DNA of 64,000 bases from Brenneria nigrifluens DSM 30175 = ATCC 13028 (GTDB lineage Bacteria; Pseudomonadota; Gammaproteobacteria; Enterobacterales; Enterobacteriaceae): positions 3,348,001-3,412,000 of the forward strand of contig NZ_CP034036.1 of assembly GCF_005484965.1 (NCBI RefSeq), written 5' to 3'. The notes beneath the pieces were generated by a model, which did not search any database, had not been told where the DNA came from, and was given only the letters and a program-made list of their open reading frames with translations. Below are positions 18,650-27,662 of the stretch, one piece after another; within the stretch, counting starts at the first letter, position 1, and each line of letters opens with the position of its first letter. A program made the translations under genes and the position numbers.

Positions 18650-18782
18650 AGGGCAGACATCAGAAATACCTGCCCTATGATTGCTGATTCGCGGCAGGAC
18701 AGATAGGTATCCGGTGGTCGTTCCCCACCGCATGTTCATTGCCGCTCATCAATCTTCAGGGTAGCCTCGCTACCTTTTTTTT
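18650..18782 (+). ncRNA. Candidate SroC-like 3' RNA ending at the gltJ-proximal terminator
   Basis: In E. coli and Salmonella the sRNA SroC is cut from the gltI-gltJ interval and ends at a terminator before gltJ. Here the same interval ends in a strong terminator (stem GGTAGC / GCTACC, loop CTC, then eight T, 18760-18782). It is preceded by hairpins built on AGGGCAG / CTGCCCT and GGTGG / CCACC. I cannot verify primary-sequence homology to SroC, so the call rests on position and structure. Confidence 0.35.
18760..18782 (+). terminator. Terminator or attenuator between gltI and gltJ
   Basis: A six-base-pair stem GGTAGC / GCTACC with a three-base loop and a run of eight T, 14 bp before the gltJ start codon. 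It should stop part of the transcription coming from gltI and so lower gltJKL expression. Confidence 0.8.
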
Positions 18783-18795
18783 ACCGGAGTTTGTT

Positions 18796-19536
18796 ATGTC
18801 AATAGATTGGAACTGGGGCATATTTCTGCAAGCGGCCCCTTTCGGTAATACCACCTATCTCGGGTGGATATTGTCCGGCCTGCAAGTGACGATCGCATTA
18901 TCCATATGCGCTTGGCTCATCGCATTTTTCCTTGGATCCCTGTTTGGTATTTTACGTACCGTCCCTAATCGCTTTCTGGCGGGAATTGGTACTTGCTACG
19001 TCGAATTATTCCGTAACGTACCGCTGATCGTACAATTTTTTACCTGGTATCTGGTGGTGCCGGAATTATTGCCGGTCGATATCGGTATGTGGTTTAAAGC
19101 CGAGCTCGATCCCAATATCCAGTTCTTTGTGTCTTCAATGGTATGTCTGGGGTTATTTACCGCGGCCCGGGTATGTGAACAGGTGCGGGCCGGCATCCAG
19201 TCGTTGCCGCGCGGCCAGCAGGCCGCGGGGTTGGCAATGGGACTCACGCTGCCGCAGACCTATCGCTACGTGTTATTACCCAACGCCTATCGCGTTATTG
19301 TTCCGCCGTTAACCTCGGAAATGCTTAACCTGGTCAAAAACTCCGCCATCGCCTCGACCATCGGGCTGGTGGATATGGCGGCGCAGGCCGGGAAACTGCT
19401 GGATTACTCCGCTCATGCCTATGAGTCTTTCACCGCGATCACGCTGGCCTATGTCGGTATTAACGCCATCATTATGCTGATCATGCAGGTGGTAGAGCAG
19501 AAAACCCGTTTGCCGGGCAATATGGGGAGCAAATAA
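18796..19536 (+). CDS. gltJ: Glutamate/aspartate ABC transporter permease GltJ
   Basis: Inner-membrane permease of the GltIJKL importer. 246 residues, the E. coli length, starting MSIDWNWGIFLQAAPFG. It has about five membrane helices and a HisMQ-type EAA loop (EQVRAGIQSLPRGQQAAGLAMGL). The start at 18796 is preceded by CCGGAG; an upstream in-frame extension would read through the terminator and is rejected. gltK follows after three bases. Confidence 0.96.
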   Translation: MSIDWNWGIFLQAAPFGNTTYLGWILSGLQVTIALSICAWLIAFFLGSLFGILRTVPNRFLAGIGTCYVELFRNVPLIVQFFTWYLVVPELLPVDIGMWFKAELDPNIQFFVSSMVCLGLFTAARVCEQVRAGIQSLPRGQQAAGLAMGLTLPQTYRYVLLPNAYRVIVPPLTSEMLNLVKNSAIASTIGLVDMAAQAGKLLDYSAHAYESFTAITLAYVGINAIIMLIMQVVEQKTRLPGNMGSK

Positions 19537-19539
19537 GCC

Positions 19540-20214
19540 ATGTATGAATTTGACTGGAGTTCAATCGGGCCGAGTCTGCCCTACCTGCTGCAAGGCATGG
19601 TGGTAACGCTTAAAATCACCGTTACCGCGGTGATTGTCGGTATTATCTGGGGGACGATTCTGGCGGTTATGCGCCTCTCCTCGATAAAACCCATCAGCTG
19701 GTTCGCCAAGCTGTACGTGAACGTGTTCCGCTCCGTGCCGTTGGTGATGGTGCTGCTGTGGTTCTATCTGGTGGTGCCCAGCTTATTGCAAAATGTGCTC
19801 GGCCTTTCGCCGAAAACGGATATTCGCCTGATTTCGGCTATGGTAGCCTTCTCACTGTTTGAGGCGGCCTATTATTCTGAAATTATCCGCGCCGGCATAC
19901 TCAGCGTGGCACGCGGGCAGGCATCAGCCGCATTGGCGCTGGGCATGACGAACTGGCAGTCGATGAAACTGGTGGTCCTGCCGCAGGCGTTCCGCGCCAT
20001 GGTTCCCCTGCTGCTGACGCAGGGTATCGTCCTGTTTCAGGATACGTCGCTGGTTTACGTACTCAGTCTGGCTGATTTCTTCCGTACCGCCTCCTCCATC
20101 GGGGAACGCGACGGAACCCAGGTTGAAATGATCCTGTTTGCCGGATTTATCTATTTTATCATCAGCATTAGCGCATCAATGCTGGTCAGTTACCTGAAAA
20201 AAAGGACGGTTTGA
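19540..20214 (+). CDS. gltK: Glutamate/aspartate ABC transporter permease GltK
   Basis: Second permease of GltIJKL, 224 residues as in E. coli, starting MYEFDWSSIGPSLPYLLQG. The EAA loop region reads SEIIRAGILSVARGQASAAL. Its stop codon shares a base with the gltL start (TGATG), indicating translational coupling. Confidence 0.96.
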   Translation: MYEFDWSSIGPSLPYLLQGMVVTLKITVTAVIVGIIWGTILAVMRLSSIKPISWFAKLYVNVFRSVPLVMVLLWFYLVVPSLLQNVLGLSPKTDIRLISAMVAFSLFEAAYYSEIIRAGILSVARGQASAALALGMTNWQSMKLVVLPQAFRAMVPLLLTQGIVLFQDTSLVYVLSLADFFRTASSIGERDGTQVEMILFAGFIYFIISISASMLVSYLKKRTV

Positions 20215-20939
20215 TGATTTTCCTGAAAAATGTTTCTAAATGGTATGGCCAATTTCAGGTGCTAACCGACTGCTCCACGGAAGTGAAAAAAGGTGAAGTA
20301 GTCGTGGTTTGCGGCCCTTCCGGCTCCGGTAAATCGACCTTAATTAAAACCGTTAACGGCCTGGAACCGATCCAGAAAGGCGAAATCGAAGTCAACGGCA
20401 TTATCGTTAACGATAAAAAGACCAATCTGGCCCAGTTGCGTTCAAAAGTCGGCATGGTGTTCCAGCATTTTGAACTGTTTCCGCATCTGTCGATCATCGA
20501 AAACCTGACGCTGGCGCAGGTAAAAGTGCTGAAACGCGATCGTCAGGAAGCGAAGGTGAAAGCGCAAAAGCTGCTGGAGCGCGTCGGCCTGTCGGTGCAG
20601 GCCAATAAATACCCCGGCCAGCTTTCCGGCGGTCAGCAGCAGCGCGTCGCCATTGCCCGCGCGCTCTGTATGGACCCCATCGCCATGCTGTTCGATGAAC
20701 CCACCTCGGCACTCGATCCGGAAATGATCAACGAAGTGCTGGACGTGATGGTGGAGCTGGCGCAGGAAGGGATGACCATGATGGTGGTGACCCATGAAAT
20801 GGGTTTTGCCCGCAAGGTGGCGCACCGGGTCATTTTTATGGATGAAGGGAAAATTATTGAAGATACCCCGAAAGACGATTTCTTCAATAATCCGCAGTCC
20901 GATCGCGCCAAAGACTTTCTGGCCAAGATCCTGCACTGA
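20214..20939 (+). CDS. gltL: Glutamate/aspartate ABC transporter ATP-binding protein GltL
   Basis: Cytoplasmic ATPase of GltIJKL, 241 residues as in E. coli. Walker A is GPSGSGKST (near residues 33-41), the ABC signature is LSGGQQQR and Walker B is AMLFDEPTSALD. The ATG at 20214 is preferred over an in-frame TTG one codon upstream, because AAAGGACGG is well placed for it and it aligns with E. coli. A terminator follows. Confidence 0.97.
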   Translation: MIFLKNVSKWYGQFQVLTDCSTEVKKGEVVVVCGPSGSGKSTLIKTVNGLEPIQKGEIEVNGIIVNDKKTNLAQLRSKVGMVFQHFELFPHLSIIENLTLAQVKVLKRDRQEAKVKAQKLLERVGLSVQANKYPGQLSGGQQQRVAIARALCMDPIAMLFDEPTSALDPEMINEVLDVMVELAQEGMTMMVVTHEMGFARKVAHRVIFMDEGKIIEDTPKDDFFNNPQSDRAKDFLAKILH

Positions 20940-20946
20940 TGTACCG

Positions 20947-20971
20947 CAAGCGTGCCCACGGGCGCGCTTGT
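20947..20971. terminator. Terminator between convergent gltL and ybeL
   Basis: An inverted repeat AAGCGTGCCC / GGGCGCGCTT (one mismatch) lies just past the gltL stop codon and ends in TTGTTTC. It can serve the plus strand and possibly the convergent ybeL transcript. Confidence 0.6.
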
Positions 20972-20983
20972 TTCATCAACGCC

Positions 20984-21466
20984 CTATGGCTGGAACGGCT
21001 GGCGATGGAACTGGTCGTGCGAGCATTTGGGGCAAAGCGGCAAAATTTCCGGCGTATAAAAGGCGATATGGTGATGGCAGTTTTCACACACCAAATCGCC
21101 TAATCCCACCACCTCGCCGCTGTGATAAACTCCGTGACGGCTGACATCCTTAAAGATTTCCCGCCACTCCAACTGGGTTTTATCGGTGATATCCGCCAGT
21201 TCCTGCCACAGGCTCTCCTTGATAACCCGCATAAAGACGCTATCGGTAAATTCATCCTGGCTCTCACCGTAGCTGCGGGCGAACTCCTCCAGGTCGCGCT
21301 GCACGGCCTGAATCACCTGCTCGATCTCTTTTTGCGTCAACTCCGAGCTTTCCTGCAACGTCTGCCGCGCCCTTTGCACCAGACCGTCGATATCCCGTTC
21401 GCCATTGTTCAGCCGGGTCGTCACCAAAGCCATTAACTCGCGGTAGTAGCGGGCTACTTTACTCAT
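20984..21466 (-). CDS. ybeL: Zinc-ribbon protein YbeL (DUF1451)
   Basis: 160-residue cytoplasmic protein of the YbeL family. The N-terminal two thirds are helical and charged, likely coiled coil (RARQTLQESSELTQKEIEQ). The C-terminal end is a zinc ribbon with CENCHHHIAFYTPE and CPKCSHDQFH, giving four cysteines. Function unknown. Its position between gltL and divergent leuS is conserved in enterobacteria. Confidence 0.92.
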   Translation of the reverse strand: MSKVARYYRELMALVTTRLNNGERDIDGLVQRARQTLQESSELTQKEIEQVIQAVQRDLEEFARSYGESQDEFTDSVFMRVIKESLWQELADITDKTQLEWREIFKDVSRHGVYHSGEVVGLGDLVCENCHHHIAFYTPEILPLCPKCSHDQFHRQPFQP

Positions 21467-21798
21467 GCTTCCTCCTGCCTATGCCGGTTGAAATGCGATG
21501 CGCACTACTTTCTCGGTGTCTGACTGCATCCGACTGGTCGGACAGTTTTCCCGCGCCTTACAACTCATTGGTTATATCTCCCTCTATTTTAGACCATTTT
21601 CCCCCCACTACCGGGATGGCCGCCATATTTGGGTGATTTTCATCCGTTTGCGCCTCACAAATCAGAAATATTCCTCCGTCGGGAACAGGGTGTTGTTGCC
21701 TTACTCGCTTATCAGCTATGCTATGCGGATCTTTTGTTATGAATCGGAGCGCGCTACCGGCGTCGCTCTTCTTTGACTCAATAGGACCCCTGGCAGCC

Positions 21799-24381
21799 AT
21801 GCAAGAGCAATACCGCCCAGAAGAGATAGAAGCGCACGTCCAGCTTCACTGGCAAGAAAAGCGGACATTCAAAGTGACCGAAGAACCTGGCAAGGAAAAG
21901 TATTACTGTCTTTCCATGCTGCCCTACCCTTCTGGCCGTCTACATATGGGACACGTTCGTAATTACACCATCGGCGACGTGATCTCTCGCTATCAGCGCA
22001 TGCTGGGGAAAAACGTGCTGCAGCCGATCGGCTGGGATGCGTTCGGCCTGCCCGCCGAAGGCGCGGCGGTTAAAAACAACACCGCCCCCGCCCCCTGGAC
22101 TTACGCAAATATCGAATATATGAAAAACCAGTTGAAGCTGTTGGGCTTCGGCTATGACTGGGATCGCGAAGTCGCCACCTGTAAACCCGACTACTATCGC
22201 TGGGAACAGTGGTTCTTCACCAAACTGTATGAAAAAGGCCTGGTTTACAAAAAAACCTCCGCGGTGAACTGGTGTCCGAACGATCAGACCGTGCTGGCCA
22301 ACGAGCAGGTTATCGACGGTTGCTGCTGGCGCTGCGACAGCAAAGTCGAGCGCAAGGAAATTCCGCAGTGGTTTATCAAAATCACCGCCTATGCCGATCA
22401 GTTGCTCAACGATCTGGATACGCTGGAAAGCTGGCCCGAACAGGTCAAAACTATGCAGCGCAACTGGATTGGCCGTTCCGAAGGGGTTGAAATCACCTTT
22501 GACGTGGCCGACAGCCAGGAGAAACTGAGCGTCTATACCACCCGCCCCGATACCTTTATGGGCGTGACCTACGTTGCCGTCGCCGCCGGCCACCCGCTGG
22601 CGCAGCAGGCAGCCGCCAATAACCCGGCGCTGGCCGACTTTATCGAAGAATGCCGCAATACCAAAGTGGCCGAAGCCGACATGGCCACCATGGAGAAGAA
22701 GGGCATGTCCACCGGCCTGTATGCCATTCATCCGCTGAACGGCGAAAAGGTGGCGATCTGGGCGGCGAATTTCGTACTGATGGATTACGGCACCGGCGCC
22801 GTAATGGCGGTGCCGGGACACGATCAGCGCGACTGGGAGTTCGCCAGCAAGTACGGTCTGACCATCAAACCGGTTATCCTCAACGGCGACGGCGGCGAAC
22901 CCGACCTGTCGGCGCAGGCGATGACCGAAAAAGGCCGTCTGTTCAACTCCGGCGAGTTCGACGGTATGGATTTTGAAACCGCCTTCAACGCCATTGCCGA
23001 TAAGCTGGTCACACTGGGCATCGGCGAACGTAAAGTCAACTACCGCCTGCGCGACTGGGGAGTTTCCCGTCAGCGCTACTGGGGCGCGCCCATTCCCATG
23101 ATCACGCTGGAAGACGGCACCGTTATTCCGACGCCGGAAGATCAACTACCGGTAGTGCTGCCGGAAGACGTGGTGATGGACGGCATCACCAGCCCGCTGA
23201 AGGCCAACCCCGAGTGGGCGAAAACCACCGTCAACGGCCGCCCGGCGCTGCGCGAAACCGATACCTTCGATACCTTTATGGAGTCGTCCTGGTACTACGC
23301 GCGCTACACCTGCCCGCAGTACGATAAGGGCATGCTGGACCCCGCCGCAGCCAACTACTGGCTGCCGGTGGATCAGTATGTCGGCGGCATCGAACACGCC
23401 ATCATGCACCTGATGTACTTCCGCTTCTTCCACAAGCTGCTGCGCGACGCCGGTCTGGTCAACTCCGACGAACCGGCCAAACGCCTGCTGTGCCAGGGCA
23501 TGGTGCTGGCGGACGCTTTCTATTACCCCGGCGATAACGGCGAGCGCATCTGGGTCTCCCCGGCGGACGTCACCGTCGAACGCGATGAGAAAGGCCGCAT
23601 CGTCAAGGCTATCGACAACGCAGGCCGCGAGGTGGTCTATGCGGGTATGAGTAAAATGTCGAAGTCCAAGAACAACGGCATCGACCCGCAGGTGATGGTT
23701 GAAAAATATGGTGCGGATACCGTCCGGCTGTTTATGATGTTCGCCTCCCCGGCGGAAATGACGCTGGAATGGCAGGAGTCCGGGGTTGAAGGGGCGAACC
23801 GCTTCCTGAAGCGCGTCTGGAAACAGGCCTTCGACCATACGGCGAAAGGTCCGGTTGCGGCGCTGGATGTGACGTCGCTGACGGAAGATCAGAAAGCGCT
23901 GCGTCGCGATCTGCATAAAACCATCGCCAAGGTGACCGATGATATCGGCCGGCGCCAAACCTTTAACACCGCCATCGCCGCCATCATGGAGCTGATGAAC
24001 AAGCTGGCCAAGGCGCCGCAGGAAAGCGCGCAGGATCGCGCCCTGACGCAGGAAACCCTGCTGGCGGTGGTGCGTATGCTTTATCCGTTCACCCCGCACG
24101 TTTGCTTTATACTGTGGCAGGCATTGCAAGGCGAAGGCGATATCGATACCGCTCCGTGGCCGGTCGCCGATGGAAACGCCATGGTGGAAGATTCCAAACT
24201 GGTGGTGATTCAGGTTAACGGTAAGGTACGCGGTAAAATCACCGTCGCCGCCGATGCCGGTCAGGATCAAGTGCGCGAACGCGCCGCCCAGGAACCTCTG
24301 GTGGCGAAATACCTGGACGGCGTCACTGTGCGTAAAGTGATTTATGTCCCTGGCAAACTGCTTAACCTGGTTGTGGGTTAA
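21799..24381 (+). CDS. leuS: Leucyl-tRNA synthetase
   Basis: Class I synthetase of 860 residues, the E. coli length, starting MQEQYRPEEIEAHVQLHW. HIGH appears as SGRLHMGHVRNY near residue 45 and KMSKS as GMSKMSKSKNN. The editing (CP1) domain is complete. The ATG at 21799 is chosen by alignment; a 27-codon upstream extension is unlikely. The TAA is followed after 14 bp by lptE, in the conserved leuS-lptE-holA-nadD run. Confidence 0.97.
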   Translation: MQEQYRPEEIEAHVQLHWQEKRTFKVTEEPGKEKYYCLSMLPYPSGRLHMGHVRNYTIGDVISRYQRMLGKNVLQPIGWDAFGLPAEGAAVKNNTAPAPWTYANIEYMKNQLKLLGFGYDWDREVATCKPDYYRWEQWFFTKLYEKGLVYKKTSAVNWCPNDQTVLANEQVIDGCCWRCDSKVERKEIPQWFIKITAYADQLLNDLDTLESWPEQVKTMQRNWIGRSEGVEITFDVADSQEKLSVYTTRPDTFMGVTYVAVAAGHPLAQQAAANNPALADFIEECRNTKVAEADMATMEKKGMSTGLYAIHPLNGEKVAIWAANFVLMDYGTGAVMAVPGHDQRDWEFASKYGLTIKPVILNGDGGEPDLSAQAMTEKGRLFNSGEFDGMDFETAFNAIADKLVTLGIGERKVNYRLRDWGVSRQRYWGAPIPMITLEDGTVIPTPEDQLPVVLPEDVVMDGITSPLKANPEWAKTTVNGRPALRETDTFDTFMESSWYYARYTCPQYDKGMLDPAAANYWLPVDQYVGGIEHAIMHLMYFRFFHKLLRDAGLVNSDEPAKRLLCQGMVLADAFYYPGDNGERIWVSPADVTVERDEKGRIVKAIDNAGREVVYAGMSKMSKSKNNGIDPQVMVEKYGADTVRLFMMFASPAEMTLEWQESGVEGANRFLKRVWKQAFDHTAKGPVAALDVTSLTEDQKALRRDLHKTIAKVTDDIGRRQTFNTAIAAIMELMNKLAKAPQESAQDRALTQETLLAVVRMLYPFTPHVCFILWQALQGEGDIDTAPWPVADGNAMVEDSKLVVIQVNGKVRGKITVAADAGQDQVRERAAQEPLVAKYLDGVTVRKVIYVPGKLLNLVVG

Positions 24382-24395
24382 GGCAAGGAGGATCT

Positions 24396-24950
24396 GTGCG
24401 ACATCGTCTATTCACGTTGTTGCTGGGGCTGGCGGTGTTACTCACCGCCGGCTGCGGTTACCATCTGCGCGGCACCACACAGGTGCCTGAGCAGCTACAA
24501 AAGCTGGTGCTGGACAGCAGCGACCCCTACGGCCCGTTAACCCGCGCGGTGCGCGAGCAGCTGCGCCTCAGCGACGTGGAAATCGTTGATGACGCCGCCC
24601 GGCAGGATATTCCGTCATTGCGGCTGCTGAACACCTCGGAAACGAAGGATACCGTCTCGATTTTCCAGGACGGGAAAACCGCCGAATACCAAATGGTATT
24701 GACGCTCCGGGCGCAGGTGCTGATGCCGGATGAAGATATCTATCCGCTCAGCGTGACGGTATTCCGCACCTTCTTCGATAACCCGTTAACCGCGCTGGCG
24801 AAAGACGCCGAGCAGGATATTATCCGCCAGGAAATGCGCGAGCAGGCGGCGCAGCAGTTGGTGCGTAAGCTGCTTACCGTCAACGGCAAAGAGGCCGCCG
24901 AGCGGCGGCAGAGCACCGCGGCCGCCGTTACTCCACCCGCGCGGCCATGA
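24396..24950 (+). CDS. lptE: LPS-assembly lipoprotein LptE
   Basis: Outer-membrane lipoprotein that plugs the LptD lipopolysaccharide translocon. 184 residues with a lipobox LLTAGC (Cys near residue 20) followed by GYHLRGTTQVPEQL. The GTG start is preceded by AAGGAGGATCT, a near-perfect ribosome-binding site. It overlaps holA by four bases (ATGA). The C-terminal tail is alanine-rich and variable. Confidence 0.95.
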   Translation: MRHRLFTLLLGLAVLLTAGCGYHLRGTTQVPEQLQKLVLDSSDPYGPLTRAVREQLRLSDVEIVDDAARQDIPSLRLLNTSETKDTVSIFQDGKTAEYQMVLTLRAQVLMPDEDIYPLSVTVFRTFFDNPLTALAKDAEQDIIRQEMREQAAQQLVRKLLTVNGKEAAERRQSTAAAVTPPARP

Positions 24951-25981
24951 TACGGCTTTACCCGGAACAGCTCGCCGCGCAGCTCCATGAGGGGCTGCGC
25001 GCCTGTTATCTGATCTGCGGTAACGACCCCCTGCTGCTGCAGGAAAGCCTGGACGCTATTCGCCACTCGGCTCAGCAGCAGACATTCAGCGAACATTTCA
25101 GCTTCACGCTGGATGTTCACACCGACTGGGATGCGATCTTCAGCACCTGTCAGGCGCTTAGCCTGTTCGCCACCCGGCAGACGCTATTGCTGATATTGCC
25201 TGAAAACGGCCCGAATGCGGCGATGGCGGAAAATCTGGTCAAGCTTTCCGGCTTACTACACCCCGATATTTTACTGATGCTGCGCGGCAACAAGCTGAGC
25301 AAGGCGCAGGAAAACAGCGCCTGGTTCAAGGCGTTGCCGCAGGACGGCGCCTATGTGAACTGCCTGTCCCCGGAGCAGGCGCAGCTGCCGCGCTGGGTGG
25401 CCAACCGCGCCAAAGCGATGAAACTGACGCTGGACGAACCGGCGGGCCAGCTTATCTGCTACTGCTATGAGGGCAACCTGCTGGCCTTAACCCAGGCGCT
25501 GGAACGGCTGGCGCTACTTTATCCCGACGGCAAGCTCACCCTGCCCCGGGTTGAGCAGGCGGTCAGCGACGCCGCGCACTTTACCCCGTTTCACTGGCTG
25601 GATGCCTTACTGGCGGGCAAAAGCAAACGCGCCTGGCATATCCTGCACCAGCTCAGGCAGGAAGATTGCGAACCCGTCATTCTACTGCGCACTCTACAGC
25701 GCGAACTGCTGTTGCTGCTTACGCTGAAGCGGAAAATGGCCAAAGCGCCGTTGCGTACGCTCTTCGATCAGCATAAAGTCTGGCAAAATCGCCGCGACCT
25801 GTTAACCCAGGCGCTGCAACGGTTAACCATGGCGCAGTTGCACCAGGCCATCAGCCTGCTGGCGAAACTGGAAATTACCCTGAAACAGAACTATGGTCAG
25901 TCCGTCTGGTCGGAGCTGGAAACGCTCGCCATGATATTGTGCGGTAAAAACCTGCCAGAGAGCCTGTTAGATGTTAACTAG
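24947..25981 (+). CDS. holA: DNA polymerase III subunit delta
   Basis: Clamp-loader delta subunit that opens the beta sliding clamp. 344 residues (E. coli 343), starting MIRLYPEQLAAQLHEGLRACYLICGNDPLLLQ. The conserved AQENSAWFKAL and HWLDALLAGK regions are present. It is translationally coupled to lptE and overlaps nadD by 11 bases. Confidence 0.96.
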   Translation: MIRLYPEQLAAQLHEGLRACYLICGNDPLLLQESLDAIRHSAQQQTFSEHFSFTLDVHTDWDAIFSTCQALSLFATRQTLLLILPENGPNAAMAENLVKLSGLLHPDILLMLRGNKLSKAQENSAWFKALPQDGAYVNCLSPEQAQLPRWVANRAKAMKLTLDEPAGQLICYCYEGNLLALTQALERLALLYPDGKLTLPRVEQAVSDAAHFTPFHWLDALLAGKSKRAWHILHQLRQEDCEPVILLRTLQRELLLLLTLKRKMAKAPLRTLFDQHKVWQNRRDLLTQALQRLTMAQLHQAISLLAKLEITLKQNYGQSVWSELETLAMILCGKNLPESLLDVN

Positions 25982-26660
25982 TTCGACCACGCCAACCGAC
26001 GCCATCAACCCTGCCGGCCCCGCATCGCTGACCGCGTTTTTCGGCGGGACCTTTGACCCTATCCATTACGGGCACCTGCGGCCCGTTAGCGCGCTGGCGA
26101 AAATCGTCGGATTAAAGCGCATCGTTTTACTGCCGAATAATGTTCCGCCCCATCGGCCGCAGCCGGAAGCCAGCCCGCTACAGCGGCTGCGGATGGCGCA
26201 ACTGGCGATTGAAGGCCAGCCCCTGTTCACCGTGGACGACCGGGAGCTACGGCGCCGGCAACCGTCATATACCATCGATACGCTGGAAGCACTGCGCGCC
26301 GAAAAGGGCCGCGCCGCGCCGCTGGCGTTTATTATCGGCCAGGATTCGCTGCAGACGCTGCATCAATGGCAGCGCTGGCAAGATATTCTCGGCGTCTGCC
26401 ACCTGCTGGTTTGCGCCCGTCCGGGCTACGGCCCCGCCCTTTCCACCCCGGCGCTGCAGCAGTGGCTGGACGACCACCTGACGCGGGACGCTCGCGCCCT
26501 GCATCAACGGCCCCAGGGGCTGATCTTTTTAGCCGATACCCCGCAGGTGTCCATTTCAGCGACGGAAATACGCCAACGGCGGCAACAGGGCCTCGACTGC
26601 GATGATTTGCTGCCCGCGGCGGTGCGGCGCTACATCGACGAGCAAGGGCTATACCGCTAG
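25971..26660 (+). CDS. nadD: Nicotinate-nucleotide adenylyltransferase
   Basis: Makes nicotinic acid adenine dinucleotide in NAD synthesis. 229 residues with the nucleotidyltransferase signature FFGGTFDPIHYGHL (near residues 23-36) and the second motif SISATEIRQR. The N terminus is about 15 residues longer than E. coli NadD (213). The first ATG overlaps the end of holA; no internal start is clearly better. Confidence 0.95.
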   Translation: MLTSSTTPTDAINPAGPASLTAFFGGTFDPIHYGHLRPVSALAKIVGLKRIVLLPNNVPPHRPQPEASPLQRLRMAQLAIEGQPLFTVDDRELRRRQPSYTIDTLEALRAEKGRAAPLAFIIGQDSLQTLHQWQRWQDILGVCHLLVCARPGYGPALSTPALQQWLDDHLTRDARALHQRPQGLIFLADTPQVSISATEIRQRRQQGLDCDDLLPAAVRRYIDEQGLYR

Positions 26661-26837
26661 CCACAGCTTTATACCACTCATCCGAAGCGCGTGATATACT
26701 CCGCCGCTGGTTTCAATTACCGGAAAAACCGTTAATATCTGCAATTAGGCAGCGAAAAACGGTCTTTTTTACATCTTCAGATCTTCAGCGCCATAAGCGC
26801 CCATCGACCGCGGATGGAAACTACCGAGGGGGAACCT

Positions 26838-27155
26838 TTGCAAGGCCAAGTACTCCAAGATTTCGTTATTGACAAGATAGACGATTTAAAAGGTCAGGAT
26901 ATCGTTGCGCTGAACGTGCAGGGTAAATCCAGCATCACCGACTATATGATTATCTGTACCGGCACCTCGACCCGCCACGTCGCCTCTATTGCCGACCATG
27001 TGGTACAGGCGTCGCGCGCCGCCGGGCTGATTCCGTTCGGCGTGGAGGGCGAAAATGTCGCCGACTGGGTGGTGGTCGATCTGGGCGAGGTGATGGTCCA
27101 TGTAATGCAGGAAGAGAGCCGCCAGCTATACGAACTGGAAAAGCTTTGGGGCTAG
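26838..27155 (+). CDS. rsfS: Ribosomal silencing factor RsfS
   Basis: Binds L14 of the 50S subunit and blocks subunit joining in stationary phase. 105 residues, the E. coli length, if translation starts at TTG 26838 (LQGQVLQDFVIDKIDDLKG). GAGGGGGAACC directly precedes it. An in-frame ATG eight codons upstream lacks such a site. The core GKSSITDYMIICTGTSTRH is conserved. The 150 bp upstream probably hold a promoter. rlmH follows after one base. Confidence 0.94.
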   Translation: MQGQVLQDFVIDKIDDLKGQDIVALNVQGKSSITDYMIICTGTSTRHVASIADHVVQASRAAGLIPFGVEGENVADWVVVDLGEVMVHVMQEESRQLYELEKLWG

Positions 27156-27156
27156 C

Positions 27157-27627
27157 ATGAGACTGCAACTGGTCGCCGTCGGCACAAAAATGCCTGACTG
27201 GGTGCAGACGGGCTTCACCGATTACCTGCGCCGCTTTCCCAAGGATATGCCATTCGAGCTGACGGAAATCCCCGCCGGCAAACGGGGCAAGAATGCGGAT
27301 ATCAAACGCATTCTTGAGCGTGAAGGCGAACAGATGCTGGCGGCCGTGGGAAAAGGCAACCGTATCGTTACGCTGGATATTCCCGGCACGCAGTGGGAAA
27401 CTCCGCAGCTGGCGCAGCAGTTGGAACGCTGGAAACAGGACGGACGCGACGTCAGCCTGCTGATTGGCGGCCCGGAAGGACTGGCGCCGGAATGTAAGGC
27501 CGCGGCGGAACAGAGCTGGTCGCTCTCGCCCCTGACGCTGCCTCATCCGCTGGTGCGCGTACTGGTGGCGGAAAGCCTGTACCGCGCCTGGAGCATTACC
27601 ACTAATCATCCTTACCATCGGGAGTAA
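27157..27627 (+). CDS. rlmH: 23S rRNA pseudouridine-1915 N3-methyltransferase
   Basis: SPOUT-class methyltransferase acting on Psi1915 of helix 69. 156 residues (E. coli 155). The trefoil-knot SAM site appears as VSLLIGGPEGLAPECK and the conserved C terminus as LYRAWSITTNHPYHRE. It lies one base after rsfS, so the two are certainly co-transcribed. Confidence 0.97.
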   Translation: MRLQLVAVGTKMPDWVQTGFTDYLRRFPKDMPFELTEIPAGKRGKNADIKRILEREGEQMLAAVGKGNRIVTLDIPGTQWETPQLAQQLERWKQDGRDVSLLIGGPEGLAPECKAAAEQSWSLSPLTLPHPLVRVLVAESLYRAWSITTNHPYHRE

Positions 27628-27662
27628 GGCGATACGATGAAATACGTGAAATAAATCGCTGG

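Noticed and set aside
21940..24270. Two long open frames antisense to leuS (401 and 374 codons)
   Set aside because: They mirror the codon periodicity of leuS, have no family resemblance and no plausible start context; leuS itself is certain.
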